From Novosphingobium panipatense (GTDB lineage: Bacteria > Pseudomonadota > Alphaproteobacteria > Sphingomonadales > Sphingomonadaceae): a DNA stretch of 36,786 nt. A program made the position numbers and the translations under genes. This document shows positions 1 through 6,314 of the stretch, one piece after another (the first letter of the stretch is position 1; each line of letters starts with the position of its first letter). The notes beneath the pieces were generated by a model that searched no databases, had not been told where the DNA came from, and worked only from the letters and a program-made list of their open reading frames with translations. The stretch is taken from assembly GCF_002149965.1 (NCBI RefSeq), contig NZ_MSQB01000039.1, positions 1 through 36,786 on the forward strand, written 5' to 3'.

Positions 1-62
1 TTCCTGTGCGCATGCGCCAGACTCGCATGCGAACGCAACAAAGGGAATCCCGAACCGGACTC

Positions 63-587
63 TTATGTCAGGCGGAAACCACTAGATTGGTGCGTAGTTA
101 GCCTAACAAGAATTGCGGTTACATCCTTAGAGCACTGCAAATCGCTTCTGAAAAAGTGAGCGAGTTTCCGGTTCGTGCAGCTTGGGAAGTAGTCTTTGAT
201 ATCTAACAGCCAGAAAGCGCGGGCGCCTTTATGCCTCGCAGCATTATCAACGTAAGACCGTCCCTTACACGGACTGAAAAGCCAATCTGGAGGAGTTATG
301 CGGCTCAGCAATTTGGCAATCCGGCTTTGAACTTTTTTTAGGCTCGGTTCAGGGATATCAATGGGCCGGTAGAATGGCGCTTTTTCAGGTGGAGGCTGCA
401 CTTCCAACCAAGAGTCTTTATCGACCTTGTGCTTCCACTTTCGCTTATAAGATTCTTCTGATGAAGTGATTTCTTTCAAATCTGACAATGAAATTTGAAG
501 AAGATCAGCAAGTTTTTTGCGAGTTCGCAGTCGAAAGAACGGGCTATCTTTTAAAGTATACAGCCTCGCATCATTCAGAACCGCCAT
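63..587 (-). pseudogene. Truncated retron-type reverse transcriptase (N-terminal part)
   Basis: The 174-residue frame carries the N-terminal features of bacterial retron-like reverse transcriptases: a basic entry segment (FFRLRTRKKLADLL, about 17-30), an RPIDIP stretch (about 74-79), a GRSYVDNA motif with a following His, and motif A as DIKDYFPS (about 129-136) with its first catalytic Asp. It stops about 40 residues later, before the conserved LPxGxP motif and the YADD box that carry the other catalytic residues. A working enzyme is about 300 residues or more, so this copy is broken. No continuation is visible in any frame down to base 1. The ATG at 587 lies inside the end of the XRE gene (17-base overlap), which suggests translational coupling. 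The region is AT-richer than the rest of the window, consistent with horizontal transfer. The RT assignment is firm; the retron subtype is inference. Confidence 0.75.
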
Positions 588-873
588 CCGCTTTTCTTTC
601 TATAAATTTCAATAGATCAAGAACCGTGGATGCTATTTTCGTTCTAATGCGCTCTCCGCTTTTTGCATGAGGCAGCTCCTCAGCAAAGAACATGATCGCC
701 GAAACTGGCATCTTAAACTCGGTTGAATACTTCTGTATCGTTTCAAGAGATGGAGTTCTATTCCCTTTCTCGATTTCAGAAATAAATGATTTAGATACAT
801 TGAGACGCGCAGCGAGCTCAACCTGCTTCAGATCGTGAAATACACGAATCAATCTGAGAGCTTCATTTAGCAT
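571..873 (-). CDS. Small XRE-family HTH protein, retron-associated
   Basis: This 100-residue protein is a Cro/C1-type helix-turn-helix: LNEALRLIRVFHDLKQVELA opens the fold and VSKSFISEIEKGNRTPSLETI is the classical HTH with recognition helix (about residues 20-50). The C-terminal half (about 60-100) is an unassigned helical tail. A GTG at 903 would add ten residues, but it has no ribosome binding site. The ATG at 873 is preceded by GGGAA and starts exactly at the HTH domain, so I prefer it. The gene lies between the small cationic ORF and the RT and overlaps the RT start. In retrons an HTH partner can act as effector, antitoxin-like control or repressor; which applies here cannot be told from sequence. 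Confidence 0.75.
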   Translation of the reverse strand: MLNEALRLIRVFHDLKQVELAARLNVSKSFISEIEKGNRTPSLETIQKYSTEFKMPVSAIMFFAEELPHAKSGERIRTKIASTVLDLLKFIERKADGGSE

Positions 874-926
874 TAGCGTTCCCAACGCCGGTTCTTCCGG
901 CACAAATTAGATAATCGGTTAGCGGT

Positions 927-1109
927 CTACTCGGTGAAATGCTTGATTACCCAATGGATAATCTTCCAGATCGTGAAGCCCCAAGTAATAAGAGACTTCA
1001 AAGTATTGGGATTAAGGAGACGCTTCCAAAATCCCCGACGCTGCTCAAGAGGTTTACCTCGCAGCTCACGTCGCCGCCGTCGTCGGTGTGTGCTTTTCCA
1101 AAAAGCCAT
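927..1109 (-). CDS. Small cationic Trp-rich protein, first gene of the retron-like operon
   Basis: This 60-residue protein of unknown family has two visible parts. The N-terminal third is strongly basic, with six consecutive Arg at about 9-14 and further Lys/Arg to about residue 31. The C-terminal part (about 38-58) is a hydrophobic or amphipathic helix rich in Ile and Trp (SLITWGFTIWKIIHWVIKHF). The ATG has a good Shine-Dalgarno sequence (AAGGA, 8 bases upstream). Its stop is 53 bases before the XRE ATG at 873, on the same strand. The composition resembles membrane-active toxic peptides or nucleic-acid-binding basic peptides. With an XRE protein and an RT downstream, a toxin-like effector role is a reasonable inference, but nothing in the sequence proves it. 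The opposite strand is also open here but lacks a comparable start signal. Confidence 0.55.
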   Translation of the reverse strand: MAFWKSTHRRRRRRELRGKPLEQRRGFWKRLLNPNTLKSLITWGFTIWKIIHWVIKHFTE

Positions 1110-1127
1110 GCTTTTCTTCCTTATTCG

Positions 1128-1166
1128 CCTTGGCGGTCAATTCACAACGAATTGACCTCACCAAGG
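1128..1166 (-). other. Long hairpin in the leader of the small cationic ORF
   Basis: Two perfectly complementary 9-mers (GGTCAATTC at 1135-1143, GAATTGACC at 1149-1157) are enclosed by a further 6-bp pair (CCTTGG at 1128-1133, CCAAGG at 1161-1166) across a 1:3 internal loop. This gives 15 base pairs around a 5-base loop. It ends just upstream of the Shine-Dalgarno sequence of the small ORF. It could be a processing site, a translational control hairpin, or the terminal hairpin of the retron RNA. Confidence 0.5.
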
Positions 1167-1210
1167 ATTCTCACCGAACAAGGATCGGACCCGACAACTT
1201 CACCTTCTAT

Positions 1211-1620
1211 CTAGAGACGATAGCTATTCTCGCTATCGTCTCTGCTTCGCCCGTCGTCCCGGCGACCGCGGGGGCCCCGGTGAACGGATAAAACGGCAGA
1301 GGCTTAACCCTCCACGCTTCGGAACCATTCCAAAGCTAAGTATGAGAACTTATTCCGTTACACACTCAGCCTACATACAGCACCGGAGGGTCAAATCAAG
1401 GAGAAAGTTCTCTTAAAGTGAACCTCTAGCGTCACCTTCATGCATTTTCGCATCCCTGCGTGATTAGCATGCCCTTGCCTCACGCTAATGATCTGCGAGC
1501 GAAACACCGATCCGCGATATGACCTTCTCCTTCGAGGGAGGCCCTGATGCTACTAGGTTTGAGCATCTGAGGTATAGGCTATGGATACAACCTGTGAAGC
1601 GCGATATATCGTCTCACTAG
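1211..1620 (-). ncRNA. Candidate retron msr-msd-like structured RNA
   Basis: This stretch has no convincing ORF but many perfect inverted repeats: a 12-bp stem (1213-1224 with 1232-1243, 7-base loop), GATGCT/AGCATC (1546-1551, 1562-1567), CTCC/GGAG (1527-1530, 1537-1540), overlapping alternatives GCGTGA/TCACGC and ATTAGC/GCTAAT (1458-1489), and ACCCTCC/GGAGGGT (1306-1312, 1385-1391). The two ends are complementary: CTAGAGACGATA at 1211-1222 pairs with 1607-1620 apart from a 2-base bulge, as expected for retron a1/a2 repeats. A possible -10 (TATTAA on the minus strand, 1629-1624) lies just before the 5' end. Position upstream of accessory genes and RT on the same strand fits a retron. The length (about 410 nt) is on the long side and I cannot place the priming guanosine, so the exact ends are uncertain. 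Confidence 0.4.
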
Positions 1621-1740
1621 GGTTTAATAAGTCGATGCCGCGCCGACGGCAGCTATCGCTCTTTCCGACTCCGATTCAGACATGCCGGAACCGGGCAGAC
1701 AATCACTTTCCTACATCCCCCAACATGCGATAAATGATCC

Positions 1741-1796
1741 GGTTCACCCCGACGCACAGGCGTCGGGGCTTTGGCTCCAATCTCCGGGGGTGAACC
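1741..1796 (+). promoter_or_regulatory. Leader with two mutually exclusive hairpins at a start codon
   Basis: GGTTCACCCC (1741-1750) is the exact complement of GGGGTGAACC (1787-1796), which contains the ribosome-binding region and directly abuts the ATG at 1797. The same CCCC also forms the left arm of a second 9-bp hairpin, CCCCGACGC-ACAG-GCGTCGGGG (1747-1768), followed by CTTTGG. Only one can form fully, so the leader could switch between a sequestered start and a terminator-like stem. Confidence 0.55.
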
Positions 1797-3260
1797 ATGT
1801 CCGACCATTCGAACTCTTCCTATCCCACCGCTGCCGGGCGGGGGTGGATTCCGGCGTCTCGGGATATCGGGTTGCCGGGGGAGTCCATTTTGCGCGGGGG
1901 GCGTGAGGCGGCTCTCGGGGAGGGCGCTCCGGTGCGGCGGGGCGCGGGGGAAAAGGTCGGGGAGCGCGAGGGCGATGGCCCTCGCATCTTGTCTTCCTGC
2001 TGTTCTTCTTCGGCCTCGGATGACGCGCGCGTGCCCCTCCACCATCCTGCGGATGGTCCCCCTCCCCCGGTGGGGGAGGAATGGGGGTGGACGCCCGCGC
2101 GGAGGGTTCGGTTTCTGCATCATCTCTCCGGCAGGGGCGACGTGCGGGCGGCGGCGGCGGTAGTGGGGATGTCGCGGCAGTCGGCCTACTTGTTGCGGCG
2201 GCGGGACAGGACTTTCGCGAAGGCGTGGGAGGCGGCGCTGGTGCTGGCGCGGCGGCATGTCGAGGAAGTGCTGGCGACGCGGGCTCTGGACGGTGTCGAG
2301 GAGCCGGTTTTCTATCACGGCGAGCAGGTGGCGGTGCGGCGGCGCTATGACGCGCGGTTGCTGCTGGCGCATCTGGCGCGGCTCGACCGGGCGGTGGAGG
2401 CGGGCACGGGGGCTCCGGGGGAGCGCGTCGGCGACCTGGCGGAGCGGTTCGACGAGGTGCTCGCCTGCGTGGCGGGGGAGGGGCCGGACGAGTTGCTCTC
2501 GCTGCCGGGGCGGGAGGCGGCGGTGCTGCCTCCGGCGCGCGGGGTCTATGCCGAGAAGGCGGGGGCCTTGTTGCAGGACGAGGCGGACCGGGCGTGGAGC
2601 AGGGCCGTCGCGCGGGGCGAGGCGGGGCCGGAGGACGAGCCGGTGCCTTACGTCACCTTCTGGCGCGAGGCCTCGGCGCGGGACTGGGACGGCTGGTGCG
2701 ACCGCGCGGAAGGGGTGGTCGATGCGGTGCTGGCGGAGGAGGCCGGGGGTGAGGATTTGCCGCCGATGGAGTTCAAGTCGCTGGCGGCCAGTTCTTTTGG
2801 GGTGGGCTGTTCGGGGGACGGCTTTTTCGGATCAGGACCGTGTAAAGCGTGTCAAGTCGAACAGGGCCGGGAACCCGATGGGGCCTGCGCGGTTATCATG
2901 AGTGAAGGTCGGCGCGGTGCTTCCCCACCCCCTCCGTTACCGGGTCGGCCTTCTCTTCTTTCAGAGATTTTCGCGGCTTATTCGTCGCTGGTGCCGTCGG
3001 AAAGAACGGCGAGTTCGACTTTGCCGGAGCCCATGCGGGCGATGCCGATTTCCTTCGCGGCGGCCTCGGAGAGGTCGATCACGCGGTTGGAATGGAACGG
3101 GCCGCGGTCGTTGACACGGACCATCACCGAGTCCCCGTTGCGCGGGTTGGTGACGCGCAGCATGGTGCCGAAGGGCAGCGAGGGATGGGCGGCGGTGAGG
3201 TCGTCCGGGTTGAAGCGCTCGCCGCTGGCGGTGCGGTTGCCGCGCAGTTCGCGGCCGTAG
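1797..3260 (+). CDS. Terminase-small-subunit-like HTH protein (domesticated), tail doubtful
   Basis: The recognisable core starts at about residue 98 (WTPARRVRFLHHL) and runs through an HTH (GDVRAAAAVVGMSRQSAYLLRRR) and a FAKAWEAAL helix to a GVEEPVFYHGEQVAVRRRYDARLLLAHLARL segment. This pattern is known from phage terminase-small-subunit-like proteins and their chromosomal relatives in sphingomonads, so DNA binding is likely. The first 80 residues are low-complexity, and residues about 82-95 are encoded by a palindromic repeat. The last 95 residues or so lie antisense over rlpA and look non-coding. A neighbouring frame is open to a stop at 2901, so a frameshift near 2800 or a natural end there is likely. 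The ATG is placed by the GGGGGTG just upstream. The function in the cell is unknown. Confidence 0.55.
   Translation: MSDHSNSSYPTAAGRGWIPASRDIGLPGESILRGGREAALGEGAPVRRGAGEKVGEREGDGPRILSSCCSSSASDDARVPLHHPADGPPPPVGEEWGWTPARRVRFLHHLSGRGDVRAAAAVVGMSRQSAYLLRRRDRTFAKAWEAALVLARRHVEEVLATRALDGVEEPVFYHGEQVAVRRRYDARLLLAHLARLDRAVEAGTGAPGERVGDLAERFDEVLACVAGEGPDELLSLPGREAAVLPPARGVYAEKAGALLQDEADRAWSRAVARGEAGPEDEPVPYVTFWREASARDWDGWCDRAEGVVDAVLAEEAGGEDLPPMEFKSLAASSFGVGCSGDGFFGSGPCKACQVEQGREPDGACAVIMSEGRRGASPPPPLPGRPSLLSEIFAAYSSLVPSERTASSTLPEPMRAMPISFAAASERSITRLEWNGPRSLTRTITESPLRGLVTRSMVPKGSEGWAAVRSSGLKRSPLAVRLPRSSRP
2041..2079. repeat. Double-hairpin palindromic repeat inside a coding frame
   Basis: Two adjacent perfect hairpins are visible: ACCATCC-TGC-GGATGGT (2041-2057) and CCTCCCCC-GGT-GGGGGAGG (2061-2079). 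The style matches the short palindromic repeats scattered between genes in sphingomonads, but here it sits inside an ORF and encodes a His/Pro-rich linker (about residues 82-94). Confidence 0.6.
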
Positions 3261-3526
3261 AAGCTGGCGGTGCCGCCCTTGATGGCCTCGAATTCCTGGA
3301 CATCCTGCTCAAGCGTCTGCGGAATGGCGGCGACGGGCGCGGTGGCTGCGGGGGTTGCGATGACGGCGGCGGGGGCCGGTGCGGCCTCGGCTGCCTTTGC
3401 GGGCGCCAGCTTCGACTCGGCAACAGCCGAGGAGGCAGGCGCTACCAGCATGGCAGCGGTGGCAAGAGCAAAGCCGATGCGCGCAAGGCGATGGGCTTTA
3501 TGCGGTTGGTTGTGCTTCCCCGTCAT
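2978..3526 (-). CDS. rlpA: RlpA-family septal ring lytic transglycosylase-like protein
   Basis: The mature domain (about residues 80-182) carries the double-psi beta-barrel signature of RlpA: GGTASFYGRELRGNRTASGERF, LPFGTMLRVTNPRNGDSVMVRVNDRGPF and IDLSEAAAKEIG. RlpA proteins act in the cell envelope at the septum and cleave denuded peptidoglycan glycans. The N-terminus is a signal peptide (RIGFALATAAMLVAPASSAVA) followed by an Ala/Pro-rich linker. No lipobox Cys is visible, so it is probably exported rather than lipid-anchored. No SPOR domain follows, so it is shorter than E. coli RlpA. I choose the ATG at 3526, which has AGGA nine bases upstream and leads straight into the signal peptide; an upstream start at 3568 would add 14 poorly fitting residues. 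The antisense HTH frame overlaps its 3' part. Confidence 0.88.
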   Translation of the reverse strand: MTGKHNQPHKAHRLARIGFALATAAMLVAPASSAVAESKLAPAKAAEAAPAPAAVIATPAATAPVAAIPQTLEQDVQEFEAIKGGTASFYGRELRGNRTASGERFNPDDLTAAHPSLPFGTMLRVTNPRNGDSVMVRVNDRGPFHSNRVIDLSEAAAKEIGIARMGSGKVELAVLSDGTSDE

Positions 3527-3570
3527 GGCGAGGAGTCCTACAGGCAGTTCGTCGCCAAGGGGACCCATGC

Positions 3571-3604
3571 AAAAGCGGCCCGTCGCACTTTGGCAACGGG
3601 CCGC
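3571..3604 (-). terminator. Rho-independent terminator downstream of argG
   Basis: On the minus strand a perfect 9-bp stem (GCGGCCCGT with ACGGGCCGC, 3604-3575) is followed by TTTT (3574-3571). It lies between argG and rlpA and should end argG transcription, unless rlpA is partly read through. Confidence 0.75.
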
Positions 3605-3627
3605 CCTATGTCGTTAACGCATTGAAA

Positions 3628-3647
3628 GGATTCGGAGGACCGAATCC
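3628..3647 (-). terminator. Second stem-loop directly after argG
   Basis: GGATTCGG-TCCT-CCGAATCC on the minus strand is a perfect 8-bp stem with a 4-base loop, 8 bases after the argG stop, followed by TTTC. It is probably the first of a tandem terminator pair. Confidence 0.55.
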
Positions 3648-3654
3648 GACCCGC

Positions 3655-4875
3655 TTACTTGGCGTCGCGCTGGGCGAGCAGGCGGAGTCGCAGGGCGTTC
3701 AGCTTGATGAAACCGGCGGCGTCCTTCTGGTCGTAGGCACCGGCATCGTCCTCGAAGGTGACGTGGCGTTCGGAGTAGAGCGAGTCCGGCGACTTGCGGC
3801 CGACGACCGAGGCATTGCCCTTGTAGAGCTTGAGGCGAACGGTGCCGTTCACGCGAAACTGCGAGTGGTCGATCGCGGCCTGGAGCATCTCGCGCTCGGG
3901 GGCGAACCAGAAGCCGTTGTAGATGAGCTCCGCATACTTCGGCATCAGCTCGTCCTTGAGGTGCGCGGCGCCGCGGTCGAGCGTGATCTGCTCGATGCCG
4001 CGATGGGCGCGGGCATAGATCTCGCCGCCCGGCGTCTCGTACATGCCGCGCGACTTCATGCCGACGAAGCGGTTCTCGACCAGGTCGAGGCGGCCGATGC
4101 CGTGCTTGCGGCCCAGCTCATTGAGCGCGGTGAGGAGCGAGGCGGGGCTCATGGCCACGCCGTTGAGCGCGACGCCGTCACCCTTTTCGAAGTCGATGGT
4201 GATGTATTCCGGTGCGTCCGGCGCGTCTTCCGGGTTGACGGTGCGCGAGTAGACGTAGTCGGGGGTCTCTTCCCACGGATCTTCCAGAACCTTGCCTTCG
4301 GACGAGGTGTGGAGGAGGTTGGCGTCGGTCGAGAAGGGGCTTTCGCCGCGCTTGTCCTTGGGGACGGGGATCTGGTGCTGCTCTGCCCAGGCGATGAGCG
4401 CGGTACGGCTGGTCAGGTCCCACTCGCGCCAGGGGGCGATGACCTTGATGTTGGGATCGAGGGCGTAGGCCGAGAGTTCGAAGCGGACCTGGTCGTTGCC
4501 CTTGCCGGTCGCACCATGCGCAACCGCGTCGGCGCCGGTTTCGTGCGCGATCTCGATCAGGCGCTTGGAGATGAGCGGGCGGGCGATCGAGGTGCCGAGG
4601 AGGTAGTCGCCTTCATAGCGGGCATTGGCGCGCATCATCGGGAAGACAAAGTCACGCACGAATTCCTCGCGCAGGTCGTCGATGTAGATGTTCTCGTCCG
4701 GCAGGCCCATCAGCTTGGCCTTGGCGCGGGCGGGTTCGAGTTCCTCACCCTGGCCGAGGTCGGCGGTGAAGGTCACGACTTCGCAGTTGTAGGTGACCTG
4801 AAGCCACTTGAGGATGACGCTGGTGTCGAGGCCGCCGGAGTAGGCGAGGACGACCTTCTTGATGCTGTCGGACAT
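3655..4875 (-). CDS. argG: Argininosuccinate synthase
   Basis: This cytosolic enzyme joins citrulline and aspartate using ATP (with AMP and PPi release), the penultimate step of arginine synthesis. The 406-residue product has the expected family length. It opens with the N-type ATP-pyrophosphatase loop AYSGGLDTS (about 11-19) and continues with family-typical segments such as AHGATGKGNDQVRFE, APWREW and SLYSERHVTFEDD. The ATG at 4875 has GGAG upstream and begins at the conserved domain; the frame is open for nine more residues upstream but those do not fit the family. It is followed by two hairpins suited to termination. The 89-base gap to the upstream cyclopropane synthase gene on the same strand leaves room for its own promoter. 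Confidence 0.97.
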   Translation of the reverse strand: MSDSIKKVVLAYSGGLDTSVILKWLQVTYNCEVVTFTADLGQGEELEPARAKAKLMGLPDENIYIDDLREEFVRDFVFPMMRANARYEGDYLLGTSIARPLISKRLIEIAHETGADAVAHGATGKGNDQVRFELSAYALDPNIKVIAPWREWDLTSRTALIAWAEQHQIPVPKDKRGESPFSTDANLLHTSSEGKVLEDPWEETPDYVYSRTVNPEDAPDAPEYITIDFEKGDGVALNGVAMSPASLLTALNELGRKHGIGRLDLVENRFVGMKSRGMYETPGGEIYARAHRGIEQITLDRGAAHLKDELMPKYAELIYNGFWFAPEREMLQAAIDHSQFRVNGTVRLKLYKGNASVVGRKSPDSLYSERHVTFEDDAGAYDQKDAAGFIKLNALRLRLLAQRDAK

Positions 4876-4964
4876 GGACGCAGGCTCCGCAGGAATGGGC
4901 ATTGGATTCGGGACGCGCGCCTATCAGCACGCGCCCCCTTGCGCAATGAAGGAAAGCTGCGGGG

Positions 4965-6215
4965 TTATTCGCCCAGCAGCGCGGCCTCGGCCACTGCCAT
5001 GTAGTCGCGGGTGATCGGCAGGGCATGGCGGCTGCGGGTGTACTGGATCTGGTAGTTGCACATGCTGCCGCTTTCGAAGGCGGCGGTCGCGCCGGCAAGG
5101 TAGAAGATCCACATGCGGTAGAACCGCTCGTCCATCAGGCGTACGATCGCTTCCCGGTTCGCGACGCAGCGCTTGTACCATTCGCGCAAGGTGAGGGCGT
5201 AATGGAGGCGCAGGTTCTCGACATCGGCGGCGATCAGGCGGAACTTCTCGCTGGCCGCCACGGTCTCGCTGAGGGCGGGGATGTAGCCGCCGGGGAAGAT
5301 GTACTTGCGCGTGAAGGCGTCGGTCGAGCCGGGGCCGCCCATCCGGCCGATCGTGTGCAGCAGCATCACGCCGTCGTCGGTCAGCAGGTTGCCTGCCGCC
5401 TTGAAGAACTGGCCGAACTGCGCCTGGCCGACATGTTCGAACATGCCCACCGAGACGATCCGGTCGAACTTGGCGCCGCGTGCGGCGAGATCGCGGTAAT
5501 CGACGAGTTCGAACGTGACCTTGTCGGCAACGCCCGCCGCTTCGGCTCGCTCGCGGGCCAGGGCGAGTTGTTCTTCGCTGAGGGTGATGCCGAGCACGGC
5601 GACACCGGCATGCTTGGCCAGATAGATGGCCATGCCGCCCCAGCCGCAGCCGATGTCGAGCACGCGCTGGCCCGGTTCGAGCGCCAGCTTGGCGGCGATA
5701 TGCGCGAGCTTGGCGGTCTGGGCCTGTTCCAGCGTCATGGTGGCCGGATCTGGCCAATAGGCGCAGGAATACTGCATGTGCTCGATATCGAGGAACAAGT
5801 TGTAGAGTTCGTTGCCGATATCGTAGTGATGGGCGATGTTCTTCTTGGCGCTTGCCGCCTTGTTGATGCCGTCCACGAGCGTGACGACCTTGCCCTTCAG
5901 CTTCTTGAGCGGGGTCTGTTCGTGAAGCTCGCCGCCCTTGTCCCACTTGGCGTTGGCGCGGATCAGTTCGACCATCTCCATGATGTCGCCCTGTTCGATG
6001 ACGAGCTGGCCGTCCATGAAGGCTTCCGCCGCGCCGAGCCGGGGGTCGGTGAGGATGCGCCGTTCACCGGCCTTGTCGGTGAAGCGGATGCGCACTTCGG
6101 GGAAGCCCGCCGTAGGGGTGCCGAAGCGTTTCACGCTGCCATCCGGGCGGACAACCTCCAACACGCCCTGACGGACGCCGCGCTGAAGGAAGCGATCGAG
6201 AATTCCCATTGCCAT
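4965..6215 (-). CDS. cfa: Cyclopropane-fatty-acyl-phospholipid synthase
   Basis: The enzyme transfers a methylene group from S-adenosylmethionine to the double bond of unsaturated acyl chains in membrane phospholipids, typically on entry to stationary phase or under acid or solvent stress. The 416-residue product has the family layout: an N-terminal lipid-binding part (about 1-115) with AEAFMDGQL, then a class I methyltransferase domain with the SAM loop VLDIGCGWGGMAIYLA and the following GITLSEEQ. FEHVGQAQFGQFF and the PGGYIPALSE segment are also typical of the family. Three closely spaced starts exist (TTG 6218, ATG 6215, ATG 6209) without a clear ribosome binding site, so the N-terminus may vary by a few residues. 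The gene runs in the same direction as argG. Confidence 0.93.
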   Translation of the reverse strand: MAMGILDRFLQRGVRQGVLEVVRPDGSVKRFGTPTAGFPEVRIRFTDKAGERRILTDPRLGAAEAFMDGQLVIEQGDIMEMVELIRANAKWDKGGELHEQTPLKKLKGKVVTLVDGINKAASAKKNIAHHYDIGNELYNLFLDIEHMQYSCAYWPDPATMTLEQAQTAKLAHIAAKLALEPGQRVLDIGCGWGGMAIYLAKHAGVAVLGITLSEEQLALARERAEAAGVADKVTFELVDYRDLAARGAKFDRIVSVGMFEHVGQAQFGQFFKAAGNLLTDDGVMLLHTIGRMGGPGSTDAFTRKYIFPGGYIPALSETVAASEKFRLIAADVENLRLHYALTLREWYKRCVANREAIVRLMDERFYRMWIFYLAGATAAFESGSMCNYQIQYTRSRHALPITRDYMAVAEAALLGE

Positions 6216-6314
6216 CAACCATTTGTGAAGGGCGCTTCGGCCCGGTGCAAGAGAATTTCGCCTGCGATCACCGCAAGCGAAAACGAAATGACTTTGACTC
6301 GTGCTTTCAAGAAT

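Noticed and set aside
1110..1660. Permuted tmRNA, RNase P RNA or tRNA in the structured left-end stretch
   Set aside because: None of the conserved cores (tag peptide frame, CCA-adjacent acceptor stem, RNase P GAAAGTCC-like core, T-loop) could be found.
1653..2372. 239-residue minus-strand frame opposite the terminase-like HTH gene
   Set aside because: Arg/Pro/His-rich composition typical of an antisense frame in GC-rich DNA; the plus strand carries a recognisable HTH family.
3379..5004. 541-residue plus-strand frame
   Set aside because: Antisense to argG and the start of rlpA; no recognisable motif.
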